This document shows positions 35,328 to 43,280 of a stretch of 64,000 nucleotides of DNA, piece by piece (position 1 is the first letter of the stretch; each line of letters starts with the position of its first letter). The notes below the pieces were generated by a model, which saw only the letters and a program-made list of their open reading frames with translations, did not search any database and was not told the DNA's origin. The position numbers were made by a program, and so were the translations under genes. Source of the DNA: JAJVID01 sp050247435 (lineage in GTDB: Bacteria; Acidobacteriota; Blastocatellia; RBC074); assembly GCA_050247435.1 (NCBI GenBank), contig JBFWUF010000001.1:62001-126000 (forward strand), read 5' to 3'.

Positions 35328-36074
35328 TCAGTTGGCCGTGTCGCTGGTTTCCGTGCCCGGACGGAAACGATAGCCAATGCCAATCACTGTTTCAATGCAG
35401 CCGCCGCACGCGCCAAGTTTTTTTCGCAGACCGCTGATGTGAACATCGAGCGTTCGGGCTTCGCCGTAATATTCCAGCCCCCAGACCTGATCGAGCAGTT
35501 GTTCGCGCGGAGCCACTCGGCCTTTGTTACGCGTCAGGATCGAGAGCAGAGCGAATTCCTTGCGGGTCAGCTTGACGCTTTGCCCCCGGCAGGTGACCGA
35601 GAAATCAGCGTAATCAATCCTGAGCTGGCCATCGTCGTAAAGCTTCGGCGACTTCTCTTCGTATCCCGAACGGCGCAACGCCGCGCGCACGCGCGCGACA
35701 AGCTCGCGCACGCTGAACGGCTTTGTAATGTAATCGTCGGCCCCCAGGTCCAGCCCGCGCACCTTGTCCCTCTCCTCGGTTCGCGCCGTGAGCATGATGA
35801 TCGGCGTACGCCGCGTCTCTTCCTCAGTGCGAAAACGGCGGCACAACTCGAACCCGCTCATCCCAGGCAGGTTCAAATCGAGCACGATCAGATCGGGCGT
35901 CGAGTTGGTCAAATCGCCCGTGCGCCTGATCTGCCCTTTGCCGAGCGCAATGTTCAACCCCTCTTCGCCAGTGAGCGCGACCTGTGTGGCAAACGCCCCC
36001 TCGCGCTCCAGGTTGTAGCGAATGCTTTCGGCGATGTCGGGATCGTCTTCGATGATAAGAATGAAAGGCTTCAT
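35328..36074 (-). CDS. phoB: PhoB-like OmpR-family response regulator
   Basis: A 248-residue response regulator. The receiver has IIEDDPD (acidic pair), VLDLNLPG (phosphorylated Asp), TAR (Thr) and YITKPF (Lys). The winged-helix DNA-binding domain occupies about residues 140-240 (LTRKEFALLSIL, RTLDVHISGLRKKL). It lies between phoU and phoR. There is no strong ribosome binding site: a palindrome of ATTGCGG words ends 4 bp from the start codon. The receiver has a small insertion (about residues 46-60, QIRRTGDLTNST) compared with usual PhoB. Confidence 0.93.
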   Translation of the reverse strand: MKPFILIIEDDPDIAESIRYNLEREGAFATQVALTGEEGLNIALGKGQIRRTGDLTNSTPDLIVLDLNLPGMSGFELCRRFRTEEETRRTPIIMLTARTEERDKVRGLDLGADDYITKPFSVRELVARVRAALRRSGYEEKSPKLYDDGQLRIDYADFSVTCRGQSVKLTRKEFALLSILTRNKGRVAPREQLLDQVWGLEYYGEARTLDVHISGLRKKLGACGGCIETVIGIGYRFRPGTETSDTAN

Positions 36075-36078
36075 ACTT

Positions 36079-36179
36079 CGATTGCGGATTGCGGATTGCG
36101 GATTGCGGAATTTCCGATTACGAATTAAAGAGATGAGTTCAAATCTTCAATCCGCAATCCGCAATCCGCAATCCGCAAT
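36079..36179. repeat. palindrome of ATTGCGG words between phoU and phoB
   Basis: The left arm (36079-36110) is four ATTGCGG units and the right arm (36146-36179) four to five CCGCAAT units; they are reverse complements around a 35-bp spacer. It fills the gap from 4 bp upstream of the phoB start codon to the phoU stop codon and leaves no room for a normal ribosome binding site. Confidence 0.94.
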
Positions 36180-36842
36180 CTACCTTGCTATCTGGCTGTG
36201 CTTGATCACCAGAGCCTCAGCCATGTAAACGATCAACTCGCAGATGTCCGTGACGTAATCGCCTATGCGTTCCAGGTGCTTTGCAACCAGCAGCAATCGT
36301 GCGGCGCGCCCCGCCGCCGCCGCGTCGCGTGACATCTGGTCAAGCAGGTCATGAAAGATTCGGTCATAGAGCCGGTCAATCTCATCGTCGCGCTCGATCA
36401 TCGCGCGCGCGCCTCTGGCGTCCGAAACCGCGAAAGCGTCGAGCGACAGCCGCAACATCTCGCACGCCAGCCAGCTCATCTTCGGCAGATCGAAATAGGG
36501 TTTGAGCTGCGGCTCGCTGTTCAAATAGATCGCTGCGCGGGCGATGTTGCAGGCGTGATCGGCTATGCGTTCCAGTATCGGCGTGATCTTGATCGCGGTG
36601 ACGACCAGCCGCAGGTCGCTGGCCTCCGACGAATGCATTGACAGCAACCGGACGCAGATTTGATCGGCCTCCAACTCCAGCGCGTCAACGCGGTCGTCAT
36701 CGCGCAGCACCTGTTCGGCCAGGTCTGAGTCCCGCTCGATCAACGCCCGCGTTGCGCGGTCAATCGCGTTCTCGACTTCGCCTCCCATCAACAGCACATG
36801 ATCGCGCAGTTGATTCAACGCCGATTCCGGTAAATTCCGCAT
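36180..36842 (-). CDS. phoU: PhoU-family phosphate signalling regulator
   Basis: A 220-residue PhoU protein made of two similar three-helix bundles. It has the metal-binding patterns ALELEADQICVRLL and MIERDDEIDRLYDRIF, and the repeat ends (ILERIADHACNIA and HLERIGDYVTDICE). It links the Pst transporter to PhoR and keeps the kinase off when phosphate is plentiful. ATG 36842 (MRNLPESALNQLRDHVLLMG) fits the family start and has AGGGG upstream; the frame reaches back to 36932. No pst genes are in the window. A Pho-box-like array lies about 160 bp upstream. Confidence 0.93.
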   Translation of the reverse strand: MRNLPESALNQLRDHVLLMGGEVENAIDRATRALIERDSDLAEQVLRDDDRVDALELEADQICVRLLSMHSSEASDLRLVVTAIKITPILERIADHACNIARAAIYLNSEPQLKPYFDLPKMSWLACEMLRLSLDAFAVSDARGARAMIERDDEIDRLYDRIFHDLLDQMSRDAAAAGRAARLLLVAKHLERIGDYVTDICELIVYMAEALVIKHSQIAR

Positions 36843-37002
36843 AAATTCCCCTGGGAAAAATTGTTGTGCGCCAACCAGCATCGCAGGATGCGGCTGCATG
36901 CTTTCCCGATTATTGATGTAGAAATTTGCCATCCGATTTATCGAAAAACAAGCGCAATGTTGGAAAGTGAAAAGTTGATCTCACGCTTGGTGAATGCGGA
37001 TT

Positions 37003-37032
37003 TTAGATAAGGCGGTTTAAGTCGAAGTTAAG
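37003..37032 (-). promoter_or_regulatory. Pho-box-like array upstream of phoU
   Basis: Read on the minus strand: CTTAACTT (37032-37025), CTTAAACC (37021-37014), TTATCTAA (37010-37003), each starting exactly 11 bp after the last. Direct repeats of CTTAAC-type words at 11-bp spacing are the form of the cyanobacterial Pho box. The array points toward phoU-phoB-phoR. A -10-like TAAAAT overlaps its end. The gap 36843-37218 otherwise holds only the short palindrome at 37058. Confidence 0.7.
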
Positions 37033-37057
37033 TTCGGGTAACGCCTCTGTTATTTTT

Positions 37058-37092
37058 AGCCGGAACGCGGACGTTCCGTCCGCGTTCCGGCT
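37058..37092. repeat. 16-bp inverted repeat
   Basis: AGCCGGAACGCGGACG (37058-37073) and CGTCCGCGTTCCGGCT (37077-37092) are perfect reverse complements around three bases. It lies in the divergent region between phoU and the Cys-rich gene. Without a following T tract, it is unlikely to be a terminator for any gene here. Confidence 0.9.
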
Positions 37093-37218
37093 GTAAAGGC
37101 GGACTTCAGGCTTATTTCAGGAGCTTTCAAGCGGCGTGTTTGTAGATTGTCCGGCGGCTGCCTTAGAATCGCCTCGCGTTTCGGGTTCGGTTGTTTCATC
37201 CACTTCCGGCGGTTGACG

Positions 37219-37680
37219 ATGAAAGCGGCATTAAGACAATTCGGCAGACAATTCGGCGCGAATCTACCGCAGCTTTGCTTAACGCTGATCTTTTTGGCTG
37301 GTTGGCTGGCCGCTCCGTTGTCGCTGATGGCGCCGGAGCCGGTCACCTGCGAAATGGCGCACTGTCAGGACGAAGGTTACTGCTGCTGCGCCGCCGCCAG
37401 ACTTTCCCGCCTACGCGATCTTCACGAACCCGAAAAGCCGCACCAACTCTTCAAGGTCAACAAAGGATGTTCGTCGTGTTGCGCCTTGCCGTCTTCCTCC
37501 AGCGGCCAGCTTAAACAGACCAGAGCCGCTTCATCATACTCTGACGTTGAACCGCCCAAAGAACCTGCGATCTGCCGTGACCGCTCGCCGCTGATCGCTT
37601 CCCGGATTTTCTACCAGGATTCTTCGCCGCGCTCTCCGCCGTTTCTCCTCATCAATTTCTCAATCCGGCCCTCAGTGTAG
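37219..37680 (+). CDS. Cys-rich exported protein of unknown function
   Basis: A 153-residue protein with one hydrophobic segment (about residues 17-37), likely a signal peptide or anchor. After it come nine Cys: CEMAHC, GYCCCAA, CSSCC and a lone Cys in AICRDR. These clusters suggest metal binding. The C-terminus ends in a proline-rich, hydrophobic stretch (SSPRSPPFLLIN). It lies 126 bp upstream of a TonB-dependent receptor and may be its accessory. I do not recognise a named family; small DUF2946-like proteins near metal-uptake receptors have a similar layout. The start at 37219 is a guess between two Met. Confidence 0.7.
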   Translation: MKAALRQFGRQFGANLPQLCLTLIFLAGWLAAPLSLMAPEPVTCEMAHCQDEGYCCCAAARLSRLRDLHEPEKPHQLFKVNKGCSSCCALPSSSSGQLKQTRAASSYSDVEPPKEPAICRDRSPLIASRIFYQDSSPRSPPFLLINFSIRPSV

Positions 37681-37806
37681 CCATTACACATCGCCTGAAG
37701 CGAATGGGAATCCGCGGCGCTCGTGTCTGCAATCGGAGCGCGCGCGGGGTGTCGCCTGTTCAGCTCAGGCCTGCCCGTATTTCACCCAAACGATTGAGGA
37801 GAAGTC

Positions 37807-40746
37807 ATGAATAAAATTGCAATCATGCTTGTCATCGCGCTGTCGTTACTGGTCAGCGCAAGCCCGGCAGCCGCGCAGAACATCAAGGCCGCGCTCTCCG
37901 GTCGAGTCACCGACGCCAACGGCGCCATCATCGCCGACGCCGAGGTCAGCATCACCGACCAACTGCGCGGCGGTAAACGTCAGGTCATCACAAATTCACA
38001 GGGAGGTTTTCAGCAGCCGGGTTTGGAACCGGGCCGCTACGTCGTCGAAGTCAGCAGGGACGGATTCGCCAGGTATCAAAGCCGCGAGATTGAATTGAAG
38101 GTCGGCGACCACCCGCAGTTGGAGATTCGCTTGCAGCCCGGTCAGGTCATCGCGGATGTGCAGGTCGTCGCCGAATCGCCGTCGCTCGTGCGGCTTGACG
38201 AAGTCAAACTCTCGCGCAGCTTCACCAGCGAAGAGATGAACGACCTGCCGGTTCAGGCCGGAGGCGCGGGGCGCAACTTTTACGCGCAGGCGCGCACCGC
38301 GCCCGGCGTGGCGTTGTCAACCGTCGCGCACGCGCCGTTCGCCGTCGGCGGCCAGCGGCCTTTCAACAACAACTACCTGATTGATTCGATGGACAGCAAC
38401 GACGCCAACACCGGGCGCATCGCCGGACGCGGCGTCACCGAGCAATTGATTAGCCAGGAAGCGGTCGCGAGCTTTGAAATCCTGACGCACAACTTCAAAG
38501 CCGAGTACGGACGTAATTCCGGCGGCGTTGTCAGCCTGGTCAGCAAATCGGGCACGAACGAATTTCACGGCAGCCTCTACGAATATCACAACGACTCCGC
38601 GCTTTCGGCTCGCAACTTCTTCGAGGCGGCGAAGCCATCGCGCCGCTCGAACCTCGCGGGCTTCACGCTCGGCGGGCCGGTCAAAAAAGATCGCATCTTC
38701 TTTTTCGGGCAGTACGAAATCTTCAGGCTGCGAGGCGACGCCCCGGCGCGCTATCAGGGCCTGACCGATGAAGAGCGCGCCCGCGCCGTCGCGGCGGTTC
38801 GCCCGCTGGTTGATCTGTACCCGCGCGCGCCGCAACCCAACGCGCGGCTGTTCACCATCTCGCAGCCGAACAACACCGATCAATACACGCTGCTGGCGCG
38901 CGGCGACATTGTTTTGACAAACAAGCAGAACCTGATGGCGCGGTTCAACAAGACCAGATCGGATCGCGAGTCTTACGGCGCCGGCAACATCGTCACGAGC
39001 TTCACGCCGGGCGAGCGCGTCACGCTCTCCGGCGCCGTGCAGCACAACTACGCGATCACGCCGAGGCTGCTCAACGAGGCGCGCGCCGGTTATTCGCGGC
39101 AGGTTGAAAACGATCTCGACGAGCATATCCTGCCGCTCTTTCTGGGCGACCCGAAGATCAACGGCGAGGTCGGTCTGTTGCGCGTGACGGGATTGAGTTC
39201 GCCCGGCATCCCGTCGTATCTGAATCAATACAATTTTCAGAATAACTATCAGTTCATTGACGACCTGACGTGGACGCGCGGCGCGCATCAGTTCAAATTC
39301 GGAATGTCGTTGCGCCGCGTGCAGGTCAACGGCGGCAACATTGACAACACGTTTCGCGGGCAATTGACCTTCCTCAGCGTCAACGATTTTCTCGCCGGGC
39401 GACCGGCTAGCTACACGCGCAACGCGGGCAACCCCCGCATCGGATTGCGGCGCACGGAGTGGCAATCGTACGCGCAGGACGATTGGAAGATCACGCCGTA
39501 TCTGACGCTCAATCTTGGCTTGCGATACGAACTCAACACCGCGCCGCGCGAAGCGCTTGACCGCATTCCCGCGCAGTATTTGCTCGACACCGACCGCAAC
39601 AACTTTGCGCCTCGTTTCGGTTTCGCGTGGCAGCCGTTCAGGGACAGCAAGACGGTTGTGCGCGGCGGGTACGGCGTTTATTTCAACGTTCTGGAAATGT
39701 CGTTCCTCGGTCTGACGCGGTTCAATCCGCCGCTGATCGAAAGCTTCACGGCGGTCAATCCCACGTTCCCCAATCTGCTCGAAAAAGCTCAGCGCAACAT
39801 TCCGAGCGGGCTGATGATTCCCGATCCGAACACGCGCACGCCATACGCCCAGCACATCAATCTGGCTGTCGAGCGTGAATTGTGGACTCCGCGTTCGAGC
39901 CTGTCTGTGGCTTACGTCAGCACGCTGGGCCGCAGCCTGTCGCGCGCTCGGCGTCCGAACGGCGGCGAGAACATCGCGCAGAGCCTGCGGCCCGATCCGT
40001 CGGTCGGCGTGGTGACGCGGCTCGAAACTTCATCGCTGTCGAATTATCACTCGCTGCAACTGAGTTGGTCGCAGCGATTCTCGAACGATCTGCAAGTCCG
40101 CGCGGCTTACACGTGGTCGCGGTTCATTGACGATGTCTCGGCGATTCCGACCTCGAACGCCGGATTGGATCGCACGGCGATTCCGCTCGACGAACGCAAC
40201 CTGCGGCTGGATCGCGGCGTGTCGGATTTCGACATCCCGCACATCCTGACGATGAGCTACATCTGGCGATTGCCGTTTTTCAGGCAGAACCGCTGGCTCG
40301 GCGGATGGAGCGTCGCCGGCATCTCGACGCTGCAATCGGGCCGCTCGTTCACGCTCTTTTCCGGCACGAACAATCTGGAAGGCACGAACAACAATCGCGT
40401 CAACGACGTGGCCGGAACGCTGACGCGCGACACTTCGTCGGCGCAGGCGATCAGCTTAGCCAACGGCGTGACACGCGCGCAAATCACACCATCAGCAGGC
40501 GCGCTCGGCGCTCTGGGCCGCAACACCGAACGCGGCGATGGCCTGGTGGATTGGAGTTTTTCGCTGTCGAAAGATTTCGGCCTGACCGAGCGCGTCAGGA
40601 TGCAGTTGCGCGCCGAGTTGTTCAACGCGTTCAACGCGACCAACTTCAACGCGGTTGACGGCGTGCTGGTATCGCCGAATTTCGGGCGTTACACGTCGGC
40701 ATTCGATCCGCGCCGGGCGCAATTGGCGGCGCGCGTGGTCTTTTGA
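37807..40746 (+). CDS. TonB-dependent outer-membrane receptor (Oar-like)
   Basis: A 979-residue receptor. Signal peptide about residues 1-23 (SASPAAAQ). Carboxypeptidase-regulatory-like domain about 28-110 (AALSGRVTDANGAII). Plug about 115-240 with GGQRPFNNNYLIDSMDSND. The barrel runs to the end, where the last residue is Phe, as the outer-membrane insertion signal requires. GAGGAG supports the start. No classic TonB box could be picked out. Neighbours are a Cys-rich exported protein upstream and a CPCC-containing BNR protein downstream, which suggests uptake or handling of a metal or metal complex; this is inference. Confidence 0.92.
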   Translation: MNKIAIMLVIALSLLVSASPAAAQNIKAALSGRVTDANGAIIADAEVSITDQLRGGKRQVITNSQGGFQQPGLEPGRYVVEVSRDGFARYQSREIELKVGDHPQLEIRLQPGQVIADVQVVAESPSLVRLDEVKLSRSFTSEEMNDLPVQAGGAGRNFYAQARTAPGVALSTVAHAPFAVGGQRPFNNNYLIDSMDSNDANTGRIAGRGVTEQLISQEAVASFEILTHNFKAEYGRNSGGVVSLVSKSGTNEFHGSLYEYHNDSALSARNFFEAAKPSRRSNLAGFTLGGPVKKDRIFFFGQYEIFRLRGDAPARYQGLTDEERARAVAAVRPLVDLYPRAPQPNARLFTISQPNNTDQYTLLARGDIVLTNKQNLMARFNKTRSDRESYGAGNIVTSFTPGERVTLSGAVQHNYAITPRLLNEARAGYSRQVENDLDEHILPLFLGDPKINGEVGLLRVTGLSSPGIPSYLNQYNFQNNYQFIDDLTWTRGAHQFKFGMSLRRVQVNGGNIDNTFRGQLTFLSVNDFLAGRPASYTRNAGNPRIGLRRTEWQSYAQDDWKITPYLTLNLGLRYELNTAPREALDRIPAQYLLDTDRNNFAPRFGFAWQPFRDSKTVVRGGYGVYFNVLEMSFLGLTRFNPPLIESFTAVNPTFPNLLEKAQRNIPSGLMIPDPNTRTPYAQHINLAVERELWTPRSSLSVAYVSTLGRSLSRARRPNGGENIAQSLRPDPSVGVVTRLETSSLSNYHSLQLSWSQRFSNDLQVRAAYTWSRFIDDVSAIPTSNAGLDRTAIPLDERNLRLDRGVSDFDIPHILTMSYIWRLPFFRQNRWLGGWSVAGISTLQSGRSFTLFSGTNNLEGTNNNRVNDVAGTLTRDTSSAQAISLANGVTRAQITPSAGALGALGRNTERGDGLVDWSFSLSKDFGLTERVRMQLRAELFNAFNATNFNAVDGVLVSPNFGRYTSAFDPRRAQLAARVVF

Positions 40747-40761
40747 TCATTCATCAGACGC

Positions 40762-40844
40762 TGTCCGACAAGCTGCCAGCTTGTCGTTGCTTCCAGAAGT
40801 AGCCGAATCACGAAGCCCTCGACAATCTGGCAGCTTGTCGGACA
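40762..40844. repeat. TGTCCGACAAGCTGCCAGC-family palindrome, copy A
   Basis: The 25-bp arms 40762-40786 and 40820-40844 pair with one mismatch. The arm is itself self-complementary (CGACAAGCTGCCAGCTTGTCG). It lies 15 bp after the receptor stop codon and ends 5 bp before the GGAGG of the BNR gene. The arm is identical to that at 42241. Confidence 0.94.
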
Positions 40845-40858
40845 TTTCGGAGGAACTT

Positions 40859-42220
40859 ATGAACAAAGTGAAATCATCAACTCTTCTCGTTTGCCTGTGT
40901 TTATTGAATGTCGCCGCTTTCGCTCAACAGAAAAAAGAGGCGCCCGCGACGCAATCCGGTTATCAGTTTGAAGCTGAGCCGCGCGCGGTTTTGAAAGAGC
41001 GCGGCATTGAGACCTCGCGCCACGCTCGTCTTCATTTGCGCACGTCGAACCTGTACATGCTGGCCGTCACTGGCGGGCACAACGGCTCGCATCTGACGAT
41101 GAGCGTTTCCAACGACGGCGGCGATTCGTTCGAGCCGCCGGTGATGATCAGCGAACCCGGCGCGAGCGTCAGTTCGCACGGCGAAAATTCGCCGACGCTG
41201 GCGATCAACGGCATCGAGTTTTACGCGCTCTGGGAGCAGAACAACGAGCAGGGCGGAACCGATTTGATGTTCGCCCGCTCTTTGCGCTTCGGGCGCAAAT
41301 TCGACAAGCCCGTCCGCGTCACCGACAAGGAGAAGCCTTCGTCCAACGCCTTCTCGTATCTGGGCGTCGCGCCGAACGGCGATCTGTACGCGGTCTGGCT
41401 GGACGGGCGCGACCCGAAAGGCACGATGCCCGGCACGTCGCACGTCTATCTGACCAAATCCACCGACAAGGGCGCGACGTGGAGCAGGAATGTTTCCGTC
41501 GCGAAAAATGTCTGTCCCTGCTGCCGTCCGATGCTCGCGTTCGGCGAGCAGGGCGAGATTTTTCTTTCCTGGCGCGGCGTGGTGGAAGGCGACATCCGTG
41601 ACATGTGGCTGGCTACTTCGACCGACAATGGCGCGACGTTCACTCAGCCGGCGCGCGTCGCCGCGGACAACTGGAAGATCAGCGGCTGCCCGCACTCCGG
41701 CGCATCTATGATTGTCAAAGGCAAACGGCTATACGTGGCGTGGCATTCGGAAGGCGACGGGACGAACGCGGGCATTCGGCTGGCGTGGTCGGACGATGGC
41801 GGCAAGAGTTTCGCGCGCGCGGCCATCGTTTCAGGCGCCGTCGTTGACACCAATCACCCGATGCTTTCGATTTCGGAAGATGGTCGCATGCTGATGGTCT
41901 TCAAAGGCCGCGACCCTCGCGCGAAGCAAAGCTGGGGGCCGATTGGCGCCTACCTGGTCGAAGTCAACGACAACGGGACGGCCTCGGCGCCGGTGGCGGT
42001 TCCGGGCAATCGCAAGTCCGTCTCATACCCCGCGATTGTTTCGGGAACAGTCGGACGCGCCTGGGTGGCGTGGACAGAGGCCGGGGAGAAAGGGGCCAGC
42101 GTCATTCTCACTCGCGCCAGAAGAACCGGCCATCAGGCGCAAATGAAATACAAACCGGCGGTTCGTGCGGAAGGTTATTCGCGCGCCGCAAAGTCGAGCG
42201 AACACGAGCATCAGCATTAA
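40859..42220 (+). CDS. exported BNR/sialidase-fold protein with CPCC motif and His-rich tail
   Basis: A 453-residue protein with a signal peptide (about residues 1-21). It contains sialidase-type propeller repeats with Asp boxes (SNDGGDSFEP, STDKGATWSR, STDNGATFTQ, SDDGGKSFAR). True sialidase Arg and Tyr/Glu catalytic residues cannot be confirmed, so I do not call it a sialidase. Unusual marks are NVCPCCRPML in the middle, GCPHSGAS soon after, and the last residues EHEHQH: a plausible metal-binding set. GGAGG supports ATG 40859. It lies downstream of the TonB receptor and may be its periplasmic or surface partner. Confidence 0.85.
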   Translation: MNKVKSSTLLVCLCLLNVAAFAQQKKEAPATQSGYQFEAEPRAVLKERGIETSRHARLHLRTSNLYMLAVTGGHNGSHLTMSVSNDGGDSFEPPVMISEPGASVSSHGENSPTLAINGIEFYALWEQNNEQGGTDLMFARSLRFGRKFDKPVRVTDKEKPSSNAFSYLGVAPNGDLYAVWLDGRDPKGTMPGTSHVYLTKSTDKGATWSRNVSVAKNVCPCCRPMLAFGEQGEIFLSWRGVVEGDIRDMWLATSTDNGATFTQPARVAADNWKISGCPHSGASMIVKGKRLYVAWHSEGDGTNAGIRLAWSDDGGKSFARAAIVSGAVVDTNHPMLSISEDGRMLMVFKGRDPRAKQSWGPIGAYLVEVNDNGTASAPVAVPGNRKSVSYPAIVSGTVGRAWVAWTEAGEKGASVILTRARRTGHQAQMKYKPAVRAEGYSRAAKSSEHEHQH

Positions 42221-42240
42221 CTCTTCGGGATGGCTTTTTT

Positions 42241-42324
42241 TGTCCGACAAGCTGCCAGCTTGTCGTTGGCTTCGACAATGGCCTTTTGCCGTGAGCCTCC
42301 GACAAGCTGGCAGATTGTCGGACA
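42241..42324. repeat. TGTCCGACAAGCTGCCAGC-family palindrome, copy B
   Basis: The 25-bp arms 42241-42265 and 42300-42324 pair with one mismatch. The left arm is identical to copy A at 40762. Here it lies between convergent genes, preceded by a T-run (42234-42241), so it could also end transcripts. Confidence 0.94.
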
Positions 42325-42340
42325 TCAATGCGATCGTGTT

Positions 42341-43243
42341 TCACTTGTCGCCACGTTTGATTGTGTACGAATCAATCAGTTTGCCGTCGGCGCTGATCGC
42401 CTCGACTTTCATCTCGCTTTCACTCACCTGAACAATCAGAAACGAATTGACGCTGTCTTCGCCCGCCGCGAAGAGCGGATTCTTGCGGTCAAGCGTTCTG
42501 CGTTTGATCTCGCCGCTCGCGCCTTCGGTGAAGTAGTGAACGCCTTTCTGCGGCTTGACGCGTTCGTAACAGTGCGAGTGGCCTGCGAAGGCGGCGTTGA
42601 CGCCGTGTTTGACATAGAGCGGTTCGAGTTGCGCGCGCAGCTTGACGTAAGGTCTGTGCATTCGCGCGGAAGAATAGATCGAATGATGCGAGAAGGTGAC
42701 CTTCCAACGCGCCTTCGACTCTTTCAATTTTTCGTCCAGCCACTTCAACTGTTCGGGACTCATCACGTTCGAGTCGAGCGCGAAGAATTCCATCAGGTTC
42801 TCGTCACTCTCGCTGGGGCCTTTGGTGAAGTTGTAATAACGCCGTCCGCCCATGTTGAAATTGGGGTAGTTGGTTTGAAACTCCAACCCTCTGATGATGT
42901 CGTGGTTGCCTAGCGAGGCGTAGAACTTGACTCCGGCGGCGAGCAGGTCTTTGTACGGCTCCTCGAAGTGCGATTTGATCAGCTTCTCTTCGCCCTTCTC
43001 GTAGATGTTGTCGCCGAGCATGATCACGAACTCGAAAGGAGTCTTTTCGCGCTGTTTGACCATTTGCTGGGCGACGGCCAGTTGCGCCTCATCGCCAGTG
43101 CCCGTGTCGCCCATAACGGCGAAAATGATGGTTGCCGAGGTCTTATTCTCATCTTGCGCCGTTGCGATCACCGGCAGCGCCAGCAGCAGCAAAGCAAGGA
43201 TTAGCGATTTGAGGTTCGAGATTCGAGAAGTTCTGATTTCCAT
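42341..43243 (-). CDS. exported purple-acid-phosphatase-like metallophosphoesterase
   Basis: A 300-residue exported phosphoesterase. A signal peptide covers about residues 12-30 (ending VIATAQ). All purple acid phosphatase blocks are visible: GDTGTGD, LGDNIYEKG, LGNHD, SHHSIYS and GHSHCYER. Two metal ions are expected. It resembles the tartrate-resistant small type. ATG 43243 is chosen with a weak AAGG site; an earlier frame overlaps the neighbour. It would release phosphate from organic esters in the periplasm. The pho operon lies about 6 kb away, so phosphate control is possible, but I found no Pho box next to this gene. Confidence 0.93.
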   Translation of the reverse strand: MEIRTSRISNLKSLILALLLLALPVIATAQDENKTSATIIFAVMGDTGTGDEAQLAVAQQMVKQREKTPFEFVIMLGDNIYEKGEEKLIKSHFEEPYKDLLAAGVKFYASLGNHDIIRGLEFQTNYPNFNMGGRRYYNFTKGPSESDENLMEFFALDSNVMSPEQLKWLDEKLKESKARWKVTFSHHSIYSSARMHRPYVKLRAQLEPLYVKHGVNAAFAGHSHCYERVKPQKGVHYFTEGASGEIKRRTLDRKNPLFAAGEDSVNSFLIVQVSESEMKVEAISADGKLIDSYTIKRGDK

Positions 43244-43280
43244 TACTGCCTTTTTTCCTTTGTCTTTTGATTTTTGATTC

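Noticed and set aside
36079..36179. ATTGCGG repeats as a regulator-binding array of phoB
   Set aside because: The units are back to back at 7 bp and are mirrored on the other arm, like the other word palindromes, rather than at 10-11 bp spacing as expected for an OmpR-type site.
38317..39855. 512-residue minus-strand frame inside the TonB receptor
   Set aside because: The plus-strand receptor has complete family structure; GC-rich codon use leaves the opposite frame open by chance.
40859..42220. True sialidase
   Set aside because: Asp boxes are present, but the catalytic Arg triad and Tyr/Glu pair cannot be identified, and the CPCC motif and His tail suggest another role.
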